Made by a program: the position numbers and the translations under genes. From Synechococcus sp. ARS1019 (GTDB lineage: Bacteria; Cyanobacteriota; Cyanobacteriia; PCC-6307; Cyanobiaceae), in NCBI GenBank assembly GCA_002690325.1, contig NZED01000031.1, positions 6,974-39,529 of the forward strand: a stretch of DNA of 32,556 nucleotides, read 5' to 3'. The notes beneath the pieces are model-generated. The model saw only the letters and a program-made list of their open reading frames with translations, ran no database searches and had not been told where the DNA came from. This document shows, one piece after another, positions 18,640-25,893 of the stretch (positions within the stretch are counted from its first letter, which is position 1; each line of letters begins with the position of its first letter).

Positions 18640-18775
18640 CTTCGCCAAATGTCACATCAAACGGGCCATGACATCGAACCTGCTGATGCTGGGAGCCCGC
18701 CTGATTGAGGCTGCAGATGTATCCCGACAAACACTCCTGGTAGCGATCATCACAACTGAGACGCAGGCTGCCTAA

Positions 18776-18844
18776 GTATTTTCACCCTGTCGTGAGAACG
18801 ACGCGTCGAGCATTGGAGCCTTTGGGAGAGGGCTCCATTTTTTT
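18776..18844 (+). ncRNA. Candidate small RNA or attenuator before stpA
   Basis: GTCGT-GAGA-ACGAC (18789-18802) is a perfect five-pair stem with a GNRA tetraloop; twelve bases later comes the terminator GGAGCC...GGCTCC with a T-run. No protein gene on the plus strand ends here, so the terminator must close a small RNA or an attenuated stpA leader. The 5' end is unknown; 18776 is only a lower limit. It was not matched to a known cyanobacterial Yfr RNA. Confidence 0.35.
18815..18844 (+). terminator. Rho-independent terminator
   Basis: GGAGCC (18815-18820) pairs with GGCTCC (18831-18836), with weaker pairs possible inside the loop, and is followed by ATTTTTTT (18837-18844). It is the clearest intrinsic terminator in the window and works on the plus strand only. 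Confidence 0.75.
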
Positions 18845-18936
18845 CGCCCAAACAAGGGCTAGGTGATTCAACGCACAATGGAGCCAACTGGTGGTCGGCG
18901 GCAGCCAACACGCTGACCCTTCTGTCTCAAACATCC

Positions 18937-20154
18937 GTGCCAAGACTGACTCCTGACCAGCTTCTGGATGAACTTTCGTGGATCGATGATCTGCTCATCG
19001 TCCAGGACCTAGATGGCGTCTGCATGCAGCTGGTGAAGGATCCACTGACACGGCAGATGAACCCCAGTTATGTCCGCGCCGCGGCCCAATTAGAAGGCCA
19101 GTTCATGGTTCTGACCAATGGAGAACATGAAGGCCGTCGCGGTGTAAATCGTCTGGTTGAAGCAGCCTTGGGCGATCCCTCAACACCGCAAAGGGATGGT
19201 CTGTATCTACCGGGTCTGGCCGCTGGGGGGGTGCAATTCCAAGACCGCTTTGGGACGTTGAGTCATCCAGGGGTGAGCCCCGAGGAAATGGATTTTCTCT
19301 CCAAAGCACCCAAACGGATGGAGGCACTGCTGCTGGAACAACTGCCGCAGCTTCTACCGAACTGCTCTTCCGCGGACATCCAGCACCTGGCCAAAACGGC
19401 CGTTCTGGACACCCAAGTTTCTCCAACGATCAATCTGAACGGGGTGTTCGAACGAATCCCAACCGATGTCGCCGGCCAGCGGGCCATGCAGACCATGCTG
19501 GATGCACTGATGCAGCAGCTGTTAAACGAAGCCTGTGCAGCAGGGCTCAGCAACTCGTTTTTCCTTCATGTGGCCCCAAACCTCGGACGGGATTCCGCAG
19601 GCCGTGAGCGATTGAAGCCTGCCATGACAGGCGATGTGGGCAGCACAGATATTCAATTCATGCTCACTGGTTCGATTAAGGAAGCCGGTCTACTCGTCCT
19701 GATTAATCAGCATGTGGCTCAGCGTCACGGCACGGCTCCATTTGGGGAGACGTTCAACGTCCGCACGGCTCCCAAGGATGCGTCCGAGCTGCTTCAACTG
19801 GTGAAAGAGCGTGTTCCGGCAGCACACATGCCTCGACTTGTTGGCGTCGGAGACACGGTGACATCGACGCAAGCCAGCGATGGCTCGCAGTGGCTTCGTG
19901 GGGGTAGCGACCGTGGATTTCTCACTCTGTTGCAAGACCTTGGACGCTGGTGCGGCCAGTCCAACCGTGTCGTGCTGGTGGACAGCAGCCATGGAGAGGT
20001 CGATCGACCGAGCCTGACGGATGGGCGTCTAGATGGAATCAGTGATCCGGACGATCCATTGCAGTTGGATGTCTTGATGCCAAACGGACCAACCCAGTAC
20101 ATCGCCTGGTTCCAAGAGCTGGCCAATCGCCGCCATTCAGTCGCCGTTGTTTAA
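18937..20154 (+). CDS. stpA: Glucosyl-glycerol-phosphate phosphatase StpA
   Basis: A 405-residue cytoplasmic phosphatase that removes phosphate from glucosylglycerol phosphate, the last step of making the compatible solute glucosylglycerol. It follows Synechocystis StpA closely from memory: LLIVQDLDGVCM with the HAD nucleophile pair D24 and D26, VLTNGEHEGRRGV, GLYLPGLAAGGVQFQDR, SHPGV, NSFFLHVAPNLGRD and VGVGDTVTS, then RGGSDRGFL. Also called GgpP. The GTG at 18937 is the start; no ribosome-binding site is obvious. Its end overlaps the end of the next, opposite gene by four bases. The partner synthase GgpS is not in the window. The terminator in its leader may matter for salt control. Confidence 0.93.
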   Translation: MPRLTPDQLLDELSWIDDLLIVQDLDGVCMQLVKDPLTRQMNPSYVRAAAQLEGQFMVLTNGEHEGRRGVNRLVEAALGDPSTPQRDGLYLPGLAAGGVQFQDRFGTLSHPGVSPEEMDFLSKAPKRMEALLLEQLPQLLPNCSSADIQHLAKTAVLDTQVSPTINLNGVFERIPTDVAGQRAMQTMLDALMQQLLNEACAAGLSNSFFLHVAPNLGRDSAGRERLKPAMTGDVGSTDIQFMLTGSIKEAGLLVLINQHVAQRHGTAPFGETFNVRTAPKDASELLQLVKERVPAAHMPRLVGVGDTVTSTQASDGSQWLRGGSDRGFLTLLQDLGRWCGQSNRVVLVDSSHGEVDRPSLTDGRLDGISDPDDPLQLDVLMPNGPTQYIAWFQELANRRHSVAVV

Positions 20155-21122
20155 CGCATGCGTTTGTGACGCTCATGCCAGGCCGGCGTTGGCGTCAAAC
20201 GCAGCAGAAAAGGCATCTGGGTGATTGATGGTTTCCCCCCGCTAACCCAAATGGCATGTTCTTCGCTCCAATGCCGTTGCCCGGGAACAATCAAGCGTGA
20301 TTTGGAGGCATGGTCCGGCAGGTAAGCCGCCAGGAATCCTTTTTGTTGGACAAACAGTTGAAGATCAGAGAACAACACACCGTCGTCGGTCTCGATCAGC
20401 TCGAGTAAACCATCGGGCCGCAAGCCATAAATGATGCGGACATCGGCCAATTTCATCTCTCCGTAAACGCCGACATAGGACGCAGGCACGGGCCGCGTGG
20501 TGTTGCTGAAGGCATGCAGCCCACCGATAAACACCCTCAGACGCTGCGACAGCTCTGGGGTGAGGGCGCCATAACCGAATTCGAGCGTTCCGTCGTTGGT
20601 GATCCCAAGCCAGGCACGACCAGCTGCCGCCGCTTTGTTTCCGGCGGCCCAACGCCCATTGCCCATCAACAGATCACCATGCAGTCGCATGCCCAGCTCA
20701 CCGTTGCCGATGCCGCGGGCAAAGGTCGGACCCGATGTAAACAACAGGGCATCGAGATCTGCATTGGCCTCCAGTTCTCGGTTCCAGCCTCCAAAGAATT
20801 CGACAGTGACCCAGCGGGGATCGATTAAGGCACTGGTGTAGCCAATCGCCACGAGCTCTCCATCCGGCCGTTCAACTAGAAGCTCCTGATCCTGGTGCAG
20901 ACGAACGAGTTGATCACGCGAGGGCGGCGGTGGTTCAGGCTCCTGCAGCAATGCAGGCAAAACCACGGGGATGACAGAGCGCGTCGCGGGCGGTTGATTG
21001 AGCCACCAAGCCGTCGTCGCCCCAACCAGGCCAGATGCAAAGCACAAGGCAATCAAATGGAGGGAACGCACCACAAACCCTGTCGGCAAACGCAGTGTGT
21101 GGACTGAAACCAGTCGACGCAA
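20151..21122 (-). CDS. Membrane-anchored protein, unknown function
   Basis: A 323-residue protein with one N-terminal membrane helix (about residues 20-42, RSLHLIALCFASGLVGATTAWWL), a proline-rich linker (PEPPPPSRDQ) and a beta-rich domain outside the membrane. Tryptophan, glycine and Asn-rich pieces such as GNGRWAAGNKAAAAGRAWLGI and GTLEFGYGALTPEL recall phosphodiester-glycosidase-like proteins, but the match is too loose to claim. Its start is close to arsS on the other strand (divergent), so the pair may share a promoter region; its stop overlaps that of stpA. Length and signal support a real gene. Confidence 0.65.
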   Translation of the reverse strand: MRRLVSVHTLRLPTGFVVRSLHLIALCFASGLVGATTAWWLNQPPATRSVIPVVLPALLQEPEPPPPSRDQLVRLHQDQELLVERPDGELVAIGYTSALIDPRWVTVEFFGGWNRELEANADLDALLFTSGPTFARGIGNGELGMRLHGDLLMGNGRWAAGNKAAAAGRAWLGITNDGTLEFGYGALTPELSQRLRVFIGGLHAFSNTTRPVPASYVGVYGEMKLADVRIIYGLRPDGLLELIETDDGVLFSDLQLFVQQKGFLAAYLPDHASKSRLIVPGQRHWSEEHAIWVSGGKPSITQMPFLLRLTPTPAWHERHKRMR

Positions 21123-21180
21123 GTCCAGATCGATGGGTCAAGATCGACCAAACAGATCGACTCTGCGGAGTAACTGCCCT

Positions 21181-22125
21181 GTGACGGTTGACCTGGCCCC
21201 GTTTCCACCCGTGCACCGCGGAGCTGTGACCACGTTGCAGGTGAATCTGGGTTACCGCTGCAATCAAAGCTGCGCTCACTGCCACGTAAACGCTGGTCCC
21301 ACCAGGACCGAAATGATGGCTGAGGAGCTGATCGATCTCATCCCGGAGGTTCTGCAACGGCGCGCGATGCAGTGTCTTGACCTCACCGGTGGCGCACCCG
21401 AACTGCACCCCAGCTTCCGCCGTCTGGTTGAACAAGCCCGTTCCCTCGGGATCAAGGTGATTGACCGCTGCAACCTCACCATCCTCAGCGAACCGGGCCA
21501 AGAGGATTTAGCCAAGTTTCTGGCAGACCAAAGCGTCAGTGTGGTGGCATCGATGCCCTGTTACAGCAAGGACAACGTCGATCGACAGCGGGGTAACGGG
21601 GTGTTTGAACGCAGCCTGAGCGGCCTCCAACAGCTGAATGCACTGGGCTACGGAACGGGTGATAGCAACCACCGTCTCGATCTCGTTTACAACCCACTCG
21701 GTCCGACACTGCCTCCTCCACAAGCTGCACTAGAGGCGGATTACAAAAGGGAGTTGCATGAGCTGGGGTTGTCCTTTGACAACCTCCTCACCCTCGCGAA
21801 CATGCCGATCCAGCGCTTCGCCAAGCAATTAGAACGCAGTGGAGAACTGGAGTCTTACCAGCGACGACTCGAGAACGCCCACAACCCCGACAACCTTCAA
21901 GCGGTGATGTGTCGCACGCTCTTCAGCGTGGATTGGACAGGGCAGCTCTTCGACTGTGACTTCAATCAGCAGCTCGGGATGGCATGCCATGGGGCGTTTC
22001 AACATCTTCGAGACCTCCTCAATCCAGATCAAAATCCCGACGGTGGCGCTGTGCGAACAGATCATCACTGCTTCGGTTGCACTGCAGGTGCAGGATCCAG
22101 CTGTGGCGGCGCCCTACAAGCGTGA
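21181..22125 (+). CDS. arsS: Arsenosugar biosynthesis radical SAM protein ArsS
   Basis: A 314-residue radical SAM enzyme of the ArsS family, proposed to join an adenosyl group to dimethylated arsenic on the way to arsenosugars. The 4Fe-4S ligands are C27, C31 and C34 in YRCNQSCAHCHVNAG; DLTGGAPELHPSFR follows, and the C-terminal DUF3641 part has VMCRTLFSVDWTGQLFDCDFN and CFGCTAGAGSSCGGAL with extra cysteines for a second cluster. GTG 21181 is preferred because GCGGAG lies about ten bases upstream and the family begins near here; an in-frame ATG at 21133 would leave only ten bases to the divergent gene. No arsM is in the window. Confidence 0.9.
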   Translation: MTVDLAPFPPVHRGAVTTLQVNLGYRCNQSCAHCHVNAGPTRTEMMAEELIDLIPEVLQRRAMQCLDLTGGAPELHPSFRRLVEQARSLGIKVIDRCNLTILSEPGQEDLAKFLADQSVSVVASMPCYSKDNVDRQRGNGVFERSLSGLQQLNALGYGTGDSNHRLDLVYNPLGPTLPPPQAALEADYKRELHELGLSFDNLLTLANMPIQRFAKQLERSGELESYQRRLENAHNPDNLQAVMCRTLFSVDWTGQLFDCDFNQQLGMACHGAFQHLRDLLNPDQNPDGGAVRTDHHCFGCTAGAGSSCGGALQA

Positions 22126-22179
22126 TCAAGCTGGTGCTGACACCATGGGGCAGAGTTCTAAAAGATCAGAGCGAAGTCA

Positions 22180-22401
22180 TTGAATCGGTTTTACGTGTTG
22201 TGCAGCGCGATCACAGCTCTGCTGGTGATGTCCTGCAGCAATGTGGCTGCCAATAACGAGCCTGGTCAGCCGAAACAGGCGATGTTTAAAACAAGAGCTG
22301 AAGCGGAAGCAGCTGCCGCGGACTTTGGCTGCACCGGTGCTCACCAGATGGGATCGATGTGGATGGTGTGCGAACACCACAAGACCACCCCTCACCACTA
22401 A
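22180..22401 (+). CDS. DUF3721 lipoprotein
   Basis: A 73-residue protein with a lipoprotein signal (LLVMSC, cysteine at residue 19) and a DUF3721 domain: AMFKTRAEAEAAAADFGCTGAHQMGSMWMVCEHH. The conserved C-H-M-C-H residues could bind a metal ion, but no function is known for the family. The start is a TTG at 22180; no ATG is available upstream in frame. It follows arsS by 54 bases and precedes a second DUF3721 gene by nine bases, so the two look like a tandem duplication in one operon. Confidence 0.75.
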   Translation: MNRFYVLCSAITALLVMSCSNVAANNEPGQPKQAMFKTRAEAEAAAADFGCTGAHQMGSMWMVCEHHKTTPHH

Positions 22402-22410
22402 GGCGCACCG

Positions 22411-22806
22411 ATGACTGAAGGAGGACATTGCGGAACAAAGCCAAAACCCATCGCTATCGGAATCGCGCCTCTTGGAACGATTTCAATCGGGATTGTCCCG
22501 ATGGGAGTGATCTGTATTGGCATCGTTCCAATGGGGGTCGTGTCCATCGGAGTGGTGGCCATGGGGGTAATCAACGCAGCTGTGGTCGGCATGGGCTTGA
22601 TCGCTGTTGGGGTGAACACCATGGGGGTGATTACCGCAGGGCCGATGAGCATGGGTCTCATCCAAATCCGCTCAACAACCAACCCCCGCTATCTCGCTTA
22701 CCCCTCCAAAGCGGAAGCCGAAGAGCAAGCCAAAAAACTTGGCTGCACCGGTGTGCATCGGATGGGAGATTCGTACTGGATGCCCTGCAACGAGCATCCC
22801 CAGTGA
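22411..22806 (+). CDS. DUF3721 protein with seven decapeptide repeats
   Basis: A 131-residue protein in two parts. Residues 13-82 are seven perfectly phased ten-residue repeats with the consensus VIxIGIVPMG (for example TISIGIVPMG, VICIGIVPMG, VVSIGVVAMG). Each can be read as two five-residue units with Gly fourth and a hydrophobic residue third, as in a pentapeptide-type beta-solenoid, though insertion in the membrane is also possible. Residues about 92-131 are a DUF3721 domain (PSKAEAEEQAKKLGCTGVHRMG, then WMPCNEH) paralogous to that of the preceding gene. There is no signal peptide. The function is unknown. It converges on the Fur-family gene. Confidence 0.75.
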   Translation: MTEGGHCGTKPKPIAIGIAPLGTISIGIVPMGVICIGIVPMGVVSIGVVAMGVINAAVVGMGLIAVGVNTMGVITAGPMSMGLIQIRSTTNPRYLAYPSKAEAEEQAKKLGCTGVHRMGDSYWMPCNEHPQ

Positions 22807-22825
22807 GCATCGACAGCACTGATGC

Positions 22826-23281
22826 TCAGCTTTGGCAATCGGGGCAGATGGCTCTGACGTTGAGACTGGATTCGATCAATTTGAATCCAAACCCTTTTGC
22901 AGCCTGAGCTCCAGCCTCAAGCACTGGCTGGCTTTCAAACTCTTCTGTACGACCACAGCGAATGCAGACCACATGGTGATGATCGCGATGATCTGCCACG
23001 GCCAACTCGAAACGGCGCCCTCCCTCCGTCAGTTCGAGTTCCTGTAAAAAGCCCATATCCGCCAAAAGGCGCAAGGTGCGATACACCGTGGCCAAGGAAA
23101 CCTTGAGATCCAATTCCACGAGCTGCTGATGCACCTCCTCTGCACTGAGGTGGCAACCCGATCCCCGGCGTTCAAACAACTCCAGCACTCGCTTTCGCTG
23201 AGGAGTCAGCCGACGTCCATCTTGATGAAGCTCCTGCTGAAGCGACTCATCCTCTTGAATAGATGCTGAGGAGAGCGACAC
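22826..23281 (-). CDS. zur: Fur-family metalloregulator, probably Zur
   Basis: A 151-residue DNA-binding repressor/activator. The winged helix covers about residues 15-90 (GRRLTPQRKRVLELFE, then SLATVYRTLRLLADMGF). The metal part has H98, H101-H103 and C106xxC109, then C146xxC149, which form the structural zinc site and the sensory site. The family is certain; Zur is preferred over Fur or PerR from the LTPQRxRVLELFE/HLSAEEVHQQL pattern and likeness to marine Synechococcus Zur as I recall it. The start is GTG 23281. An inverted repeat lies over the predicted -10 of its promoter. It may control bmtA at the other end of the window. Confidence 0.85.
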   Translation of the reverse strand: MSLSSASIQEDESLQQELHQDGRRLTPQRKRVLELFERRGSGCHLSAEEVHQQLVELDLKVSLATVYRTLRLLADMGFLQELELTEGGRRFELAVADHRDHHHVVCIRCGRTEEFESQPVLEAGAQAAKGFGFKLIESSLNVRAICPDCQS

Positions 23282-23299
23282 AAGGCTTCACGTCTCTGT

Positions 23300-23333
23300 T
23301 CTCAATAGTAAGCACTAATGAGAGCTCTGTCTC
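23300..23333 (-). promoter_or_regulatory. Promoter and inverted-repeat operator of the Fur-family gene
   Basis: TCTCAATAGT-AAGC-ACTAATGAGA (23300-23323) is a 10-4-10 inverted repeat with a single mismatch. On the minus strand a -10 TACTAT (23310-23305) lies inside it, with a -35 GAGACA (23333-23328) 17 bases upstream. This is the layout of a self-repressing regulator. The repeat arm shares TCTCATT with the box before bmtA. It could also serve the divergent DUF3764 gene. Confidence 0.45.
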
Positions 23334-23396
23334 CCGCCGCTCACGCAACGAAATCAGCGGTGATACGGTCCGCCACATCGCTCGAATCCCCAGCCG

Positions 23397-23663
23397 ATGG
23401 AAACGCACGTTCTGACGTTCACCATCACCAAACCCTTTGCCGAGTGGGCAAAGACCTACGACGCCTCATTGCCATTGCAAAAAATCTTCGGCATCAAATC
23501 GCTGTATCGCGGCGTCAGCCAAGACGACCCAACGCAAGTTTGTGCCGTGATGCAGGCGGAACCTGGGGTGATGGAACAGTTCATGGCTGACAACACCGAC
23601 ACGATTGTTGCCTCGGGCCATGTGCTCGAAACCACAGTGAACAAGGTGTACCTCGCAGGCTGA
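23397..23663 (+). CDS. DUF3764 family protein
   Basis: An 88-residue cytoplasmic protein. It follows DUF3764 closely: ETHVLTFTITKPFAEWAKTYD, LYRGVSQDDPTQVCAVMQAE, then MADNTDTIVASGHV. The fold is probably a small ferredoxin-like alpha/beta sandwich as in antibiotic-monooxygenase-like proteins (inference); no function is proven. The ATG at 23397 lacks a strong ribosome-binding site. It shares the divergent region with the Fur-family gene, so metal control is possible. Its stop overlaps the next start (TGATG). Confidence 0.8.
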   Translation: METHVLTFTITKPFAEWAKTYDASLPLQKIFGIKSLYRGVSQDDPTQVCAVMQAEPGVMEQFMADNTDTIVASGHVLETTVNKVYLAG

Positions 23664-23896
23664 TGGGTTGGATTCCCGCCAAGGCCTGGACCAGTCACCA
23701 GCCCCTCAACGGTTATCGCCATTTCGAGCGGGTGATGACGGGGGGGCGTGGCTCCAAACGCTGGGTTGAGCTGGCAGCTGTGCTCAAACCAAGCCAGAGG
23801 GAGCGCGTGTTGTGGAGCGAACTCAACGACAACAACGGATGGGTCAGCGGTTGGCAACCGATCGTGGAAGCAGATCCGGAATCCGCAGCTGAGTGA
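23663..23896 (+). CDS. Trp-rich small protein (TIGR02450 type)
   Basis: A 77-residue protein with seven tryptophans. The pattern AWTSxxPLNGYRHFERV, RWVELAAVLKPSQR and LWSELNDNNGWVSGW is that of the TIGR02450 Trp-rich conserved family, found widely in cyanobacteria and marine proteobacteria with no known role. Its ATG overlaps the stop of the DUF3764 gene by one base, so the two are translated together. It converges on the 82-residue gene at 23952. Confidence 0.75.
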   Translation: MGWIPAKAWTSHQPLNGYRHFERVMTGGRGSKRWVELAAVLKPSQRERVLWSELNDNNGWVSGWQPIVEADPESAAE

Positions 23897-23951
23897 TCAG
23901 TCCGCACGGAGGTGCGCCCCTCTAAAAAAGAACGACTGGCGGCTTTCGCTC

Positions 23952-24200
23952 TCAGTTGTTGCGCTGCGAGTCGCGAAAGGCCTTGAGCTTGTCCATATCT
24001 TTCTCCTGATCAATCGAATAATCAGTGAGAATCAGCGCTTTGCCGATCGTGCCCAGTGCATATTCGATGCGATCAAGGTCACGACGGCCGCCTTCATCCA
24101 CGCGAGCGGCACGAATCACGTCCGGTTTGAACTGATCCGCAGCTTGCTCCAACAAATCGGCGATGGACCTGGCCTCGCTGAGGAGATCACTCTGAGCCAT
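23952..24200 (-). CDS. Small helical protein, unknown function
   Basis: An 82-residue acidic, helical protein (SDLLSEARSIADLLEQAAD, then GRRDLDRIEYALGTIGKAL) without signal peptide or cysteines. The family is not recognised. It is preceded on the same strand by the 2OG-Fe(II) oxygenase gene, with 43 bases between, and could be in its transcript. The regular amphipathic helices support a real gene. Confidence 0.6.
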   Translation of the reverse strand: MAQSDLLSEARSIADLLEQAADQFKPDVIRAARVDEGGRRDLDRIEYALGTIGKALILTDYSIDQEKDMDKLKAFRDSQRNN

Positions 24201-24243
24201 GAATCAACCGCACCAGACCGCTCAACAACTCTGCCAGCTCCGC

Positions 24244-24972
24244 CTAGAAGCCTCGGGCACTCGGCCGTTCGCTGGAGAGCGACACATTGCCTGATGCCTT
24301 GGCAGCACTGGGCACTGCAGCGCTCTGTTGGCCTGGAGCCGCCACGGCATTAAAGGCCAAGGACCAACGTTCGCCATCACCGCGGAAGGGCATCACCGAA
24401 TGGGGCTGCCAAGCCGGAAACACATAAAACTCACCAGGAACAGGCAACACGTAATGAGCCATCCCAGTGCGGAAGGATTGGATATGCCATTCCTCCGGGC
24501 CGTGAAAGCACAGCTGGCCATCGAAGCTGTTGCCGTTGATCTGCGGAGGGACCTTCAAAAAAATCACGCCGGAAAAACTTCCACCATGGGTATGGGTGGG
24601 GTTGTAATCACCAGCTCTCTGGCAGTTCAACCAAAGGTCAATGGGTTGCAGCTGGTAACGACCTGGCACCCAGGGGCCACGTCCCTGGGGAGGCTGGCGT
24701 TCCATCACATGCTGAATCCAGTGGTGGCAAGCCGGCAGCAAATGCCCGTCCATGAGCGCCTGCACACCTGGCTGTTCAGGCCGTAGTTCCCTCTGCTGAC
24801 TCAATTGCCCCGCCAGCTTGCTCGATGCATCTGGGCTGGCTGTTGGGTTCGAAAGCACGCTCTCACCCAGATCAAGCAAGGTTTTTAACAAGGGAGCAGG
24901 CAACTCCCCTTTAAAAATCGAGCGAGGGAAAAGATCAAGAACCTCCACGATCTCCTTACCGCTGCAAGTCAT
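24244..24972 (-). CDS. Putative 2OG-Fe(II) oxygenase (TIGR02466 type)
   Basis: A 242-residue enzyme of the cupin-fold dioxygenase class. Likely iron ligands are H127 or H129 in NPTHTHGGSFSGVIFLK and H191 in FPAWQPHSVMPFRG; R202 would bind 2-oxoglutarate in ERWSLAFN. This arrangement matches TIGR02466, a group common in marine bacteria, cyanobacteria and their phages, whose substrate is unknown. The C-terminal 30 residues are Ala/Ser-rich and probably disordered. It is divergent from the lipoprotein gene at 25018, 45 bases away. Confidence 0.82.
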   Translation of the reverse strand: MTCSGKEIVEVLDLFPRSIFKGELPAPLLKTLLDLGESVLSNPTASPDASSKLAGQLSQQRELRPEQPGVQALMDGHLLPACHHWIQHVMERQPPQGRGPWVPGRYQLQPIDLWLNCQRAGDYNPTHTHGGSFSGVIFLKVPPQINGNSFDGQLCFHGPEEWHIQSFRTGMAHYVLPVPGEFYVFPAWQPHSVMPFRGDGERWSLAFNAVAAPGQQSAAVPSAAKASGNVSLSSERPSARGF

Positions 24973-25017
24973 GGTGACAGCGCCAGAGTGGGGCTGATGG
25001 TTGTTGTCTGATTGTTG

Positions 25018-25593
25018 ATGCGTGCTCTGGTGTCACTGGTTTGCCTAGCTCTCGTCTTGGGCTGTGCTCCAGAAAGCCGAAGCAAGGTACAAAAGTCGTC
25101 CATCACCACAGCAACGGTCGCGACCAAGGCCTCGACACCACCCGTTAACAAGGTGGAGCTGGCAGGACAGAACGGACCCACCGCGAACCTTCTCCAACGG
25201 GGCGGACTGGCACTCACCAGCCGGCGAACCGAGCAAACATTCCCTGATGGCAACAGCATTTGGAGGGTGGACTTGCATGGCCACGGCCAGCTGTTGGCGA
25301 GCTGGATCGCTGCCAGCGGCATTGCAGAGCGGCAACGGGTCGACCGCCAATGGTCTCCTGGTAATGCGTCACCGCTTCCCCCGGGCGATTACAACCTTGG
25401 CGCTCCAGAGCCCTGGGGAGAAGATCTTTGGTTCACGTTGACACCACGCTTCGACACCACACGCAGCGCTCTAGGAATTCACCGCTGCTATCCCGGCACA
25501 GGATGCATCTGTCTTCCCAACCGCGACGACATCGAGGCCCTCGCCGCTTGGGTTCGAGAAGCTGGGATCCGATCGCTGACGGTGCTCAATTGA
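25018..25593 (+). CDS. Lipoprotein with a diverged L,D-transpeptidase-like domain
   Basis: A 191-residue lipoprotein: signal MRALVSLVCLALVLGC, lipidated C16, then a Ser/Thr-rich linker. The second half has PLPPGDYNLGAPEPWG, a single LGIHRC histidine (H155) and GTGCICL (C163) followed by NRDDIEALAAWVREAG. This order follows the YkuD L,D-transpeptidase pattern HGT...SHGCIRL...D...L, with His and Cys kept, but the arginine after GCI is Cys here. It might crosslink or anchor to peptidoglycan, or be an inactive relative. The two in-frame TTGs before ATG 25018 are ignored. It is followed directly by a small membrane-protein gene. Confidence 0.6.
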   Translation: MRALVSLVCLALVLGCAPESRSKVQKSSITTATVATKASTPPVNKVELAGQNGPTANLLQRGGLALTSRRTEQTFPDGNSIWRVDLHGHGQLLASWIAASGIAERQRVDRQWSPGNASPLPPGDYNLGAPEPWGEDLWFTLTPRFDTTRSALGIHRCYPGTGCICLPNRDDIEALAAWVREAGIRSLTVLN

Positions 25594-25594
25594 A

Positions 25595-25849
25595 ATGTTG
25601 AGCACGTTCCTGCTCAACCGCAGCGAGCTCCGATTTGCCGGTGTCAGTTTCACGGTCAAGGTGATTCTGTTTTGGTTAGCGGAGTTAGTGATCTGCCAAC
25701 TCGACGGCGGTCGAGGAATTTGCCGTGTTGTGGCGCGAGGCTTCGTTCCCTGCTTGGTGAGCTTTGCGGTGATGGACCTGTGGGTTGTTCCGAGGCTTCG
25801 TCGTCGAGTGGCACGACGTAAGAACCGCGACTCCCAACACATGCTTTAA
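25595..25849 (+). CDS. Small membrane protein, unknown function
   Basis: An 84-residue protein with one or two hydrophobic helices (about residues 17-35 and 48-66) and a strongly basic C-terminus (PRLRRRVARRKNRD), suggesting its C-terminus faces the cytoplasm. No family is recognised. The ATG lies one base after the stop of the preceding lipoprotein gene, so the two are coupled. The next gene, the PiT-like permease, starts 44 bases on. Confidence 0.6.
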   Translation: MLSTFLLNRSELRFAGVSFTVKVILFWLAELVICQLDGGRGICRVVARGFVPCLVSFAVMDLWVVPRLRRRVARRKNRDSQHML

Positions 25850-25893
25850 GAAACGTCTGCGCTGGCGAACGTCTCTAGAAAGGAAGAACTTCC

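Larger units (their letters stand above)
18640..18936. other. Gene-poor region between the Rieske gene and stpA
   Basis: Nearly 300 bases without a convincing protein gene. On the plus strand a hairpin with a GAGA tetraloop (18789-18802) and then a strong terminator (18815-18844) stand roughly 90-150 bases before stpA. A 35-codon frame (18668-18775) is present but has no ribosome-binding site. The region must also hold the divergent promoters of the Rieske gene and stpA, neither of which was clear. Confidence 0.5.

Noticed and set aside
18668-18775. 35-codon plus-strand frame ending shortly before the terminator
   Set aside because: No ribosome-binding site and no small photosystem or cytochrome subunit pattern; a structured RNA explains the terminator as well.
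23748-24353. 201-codon plus-strand frame across three small genes
   Set aside because: It overlaps the Trp-rich, 82-residue and oxygenase genes out of frame and has no protein-like character.
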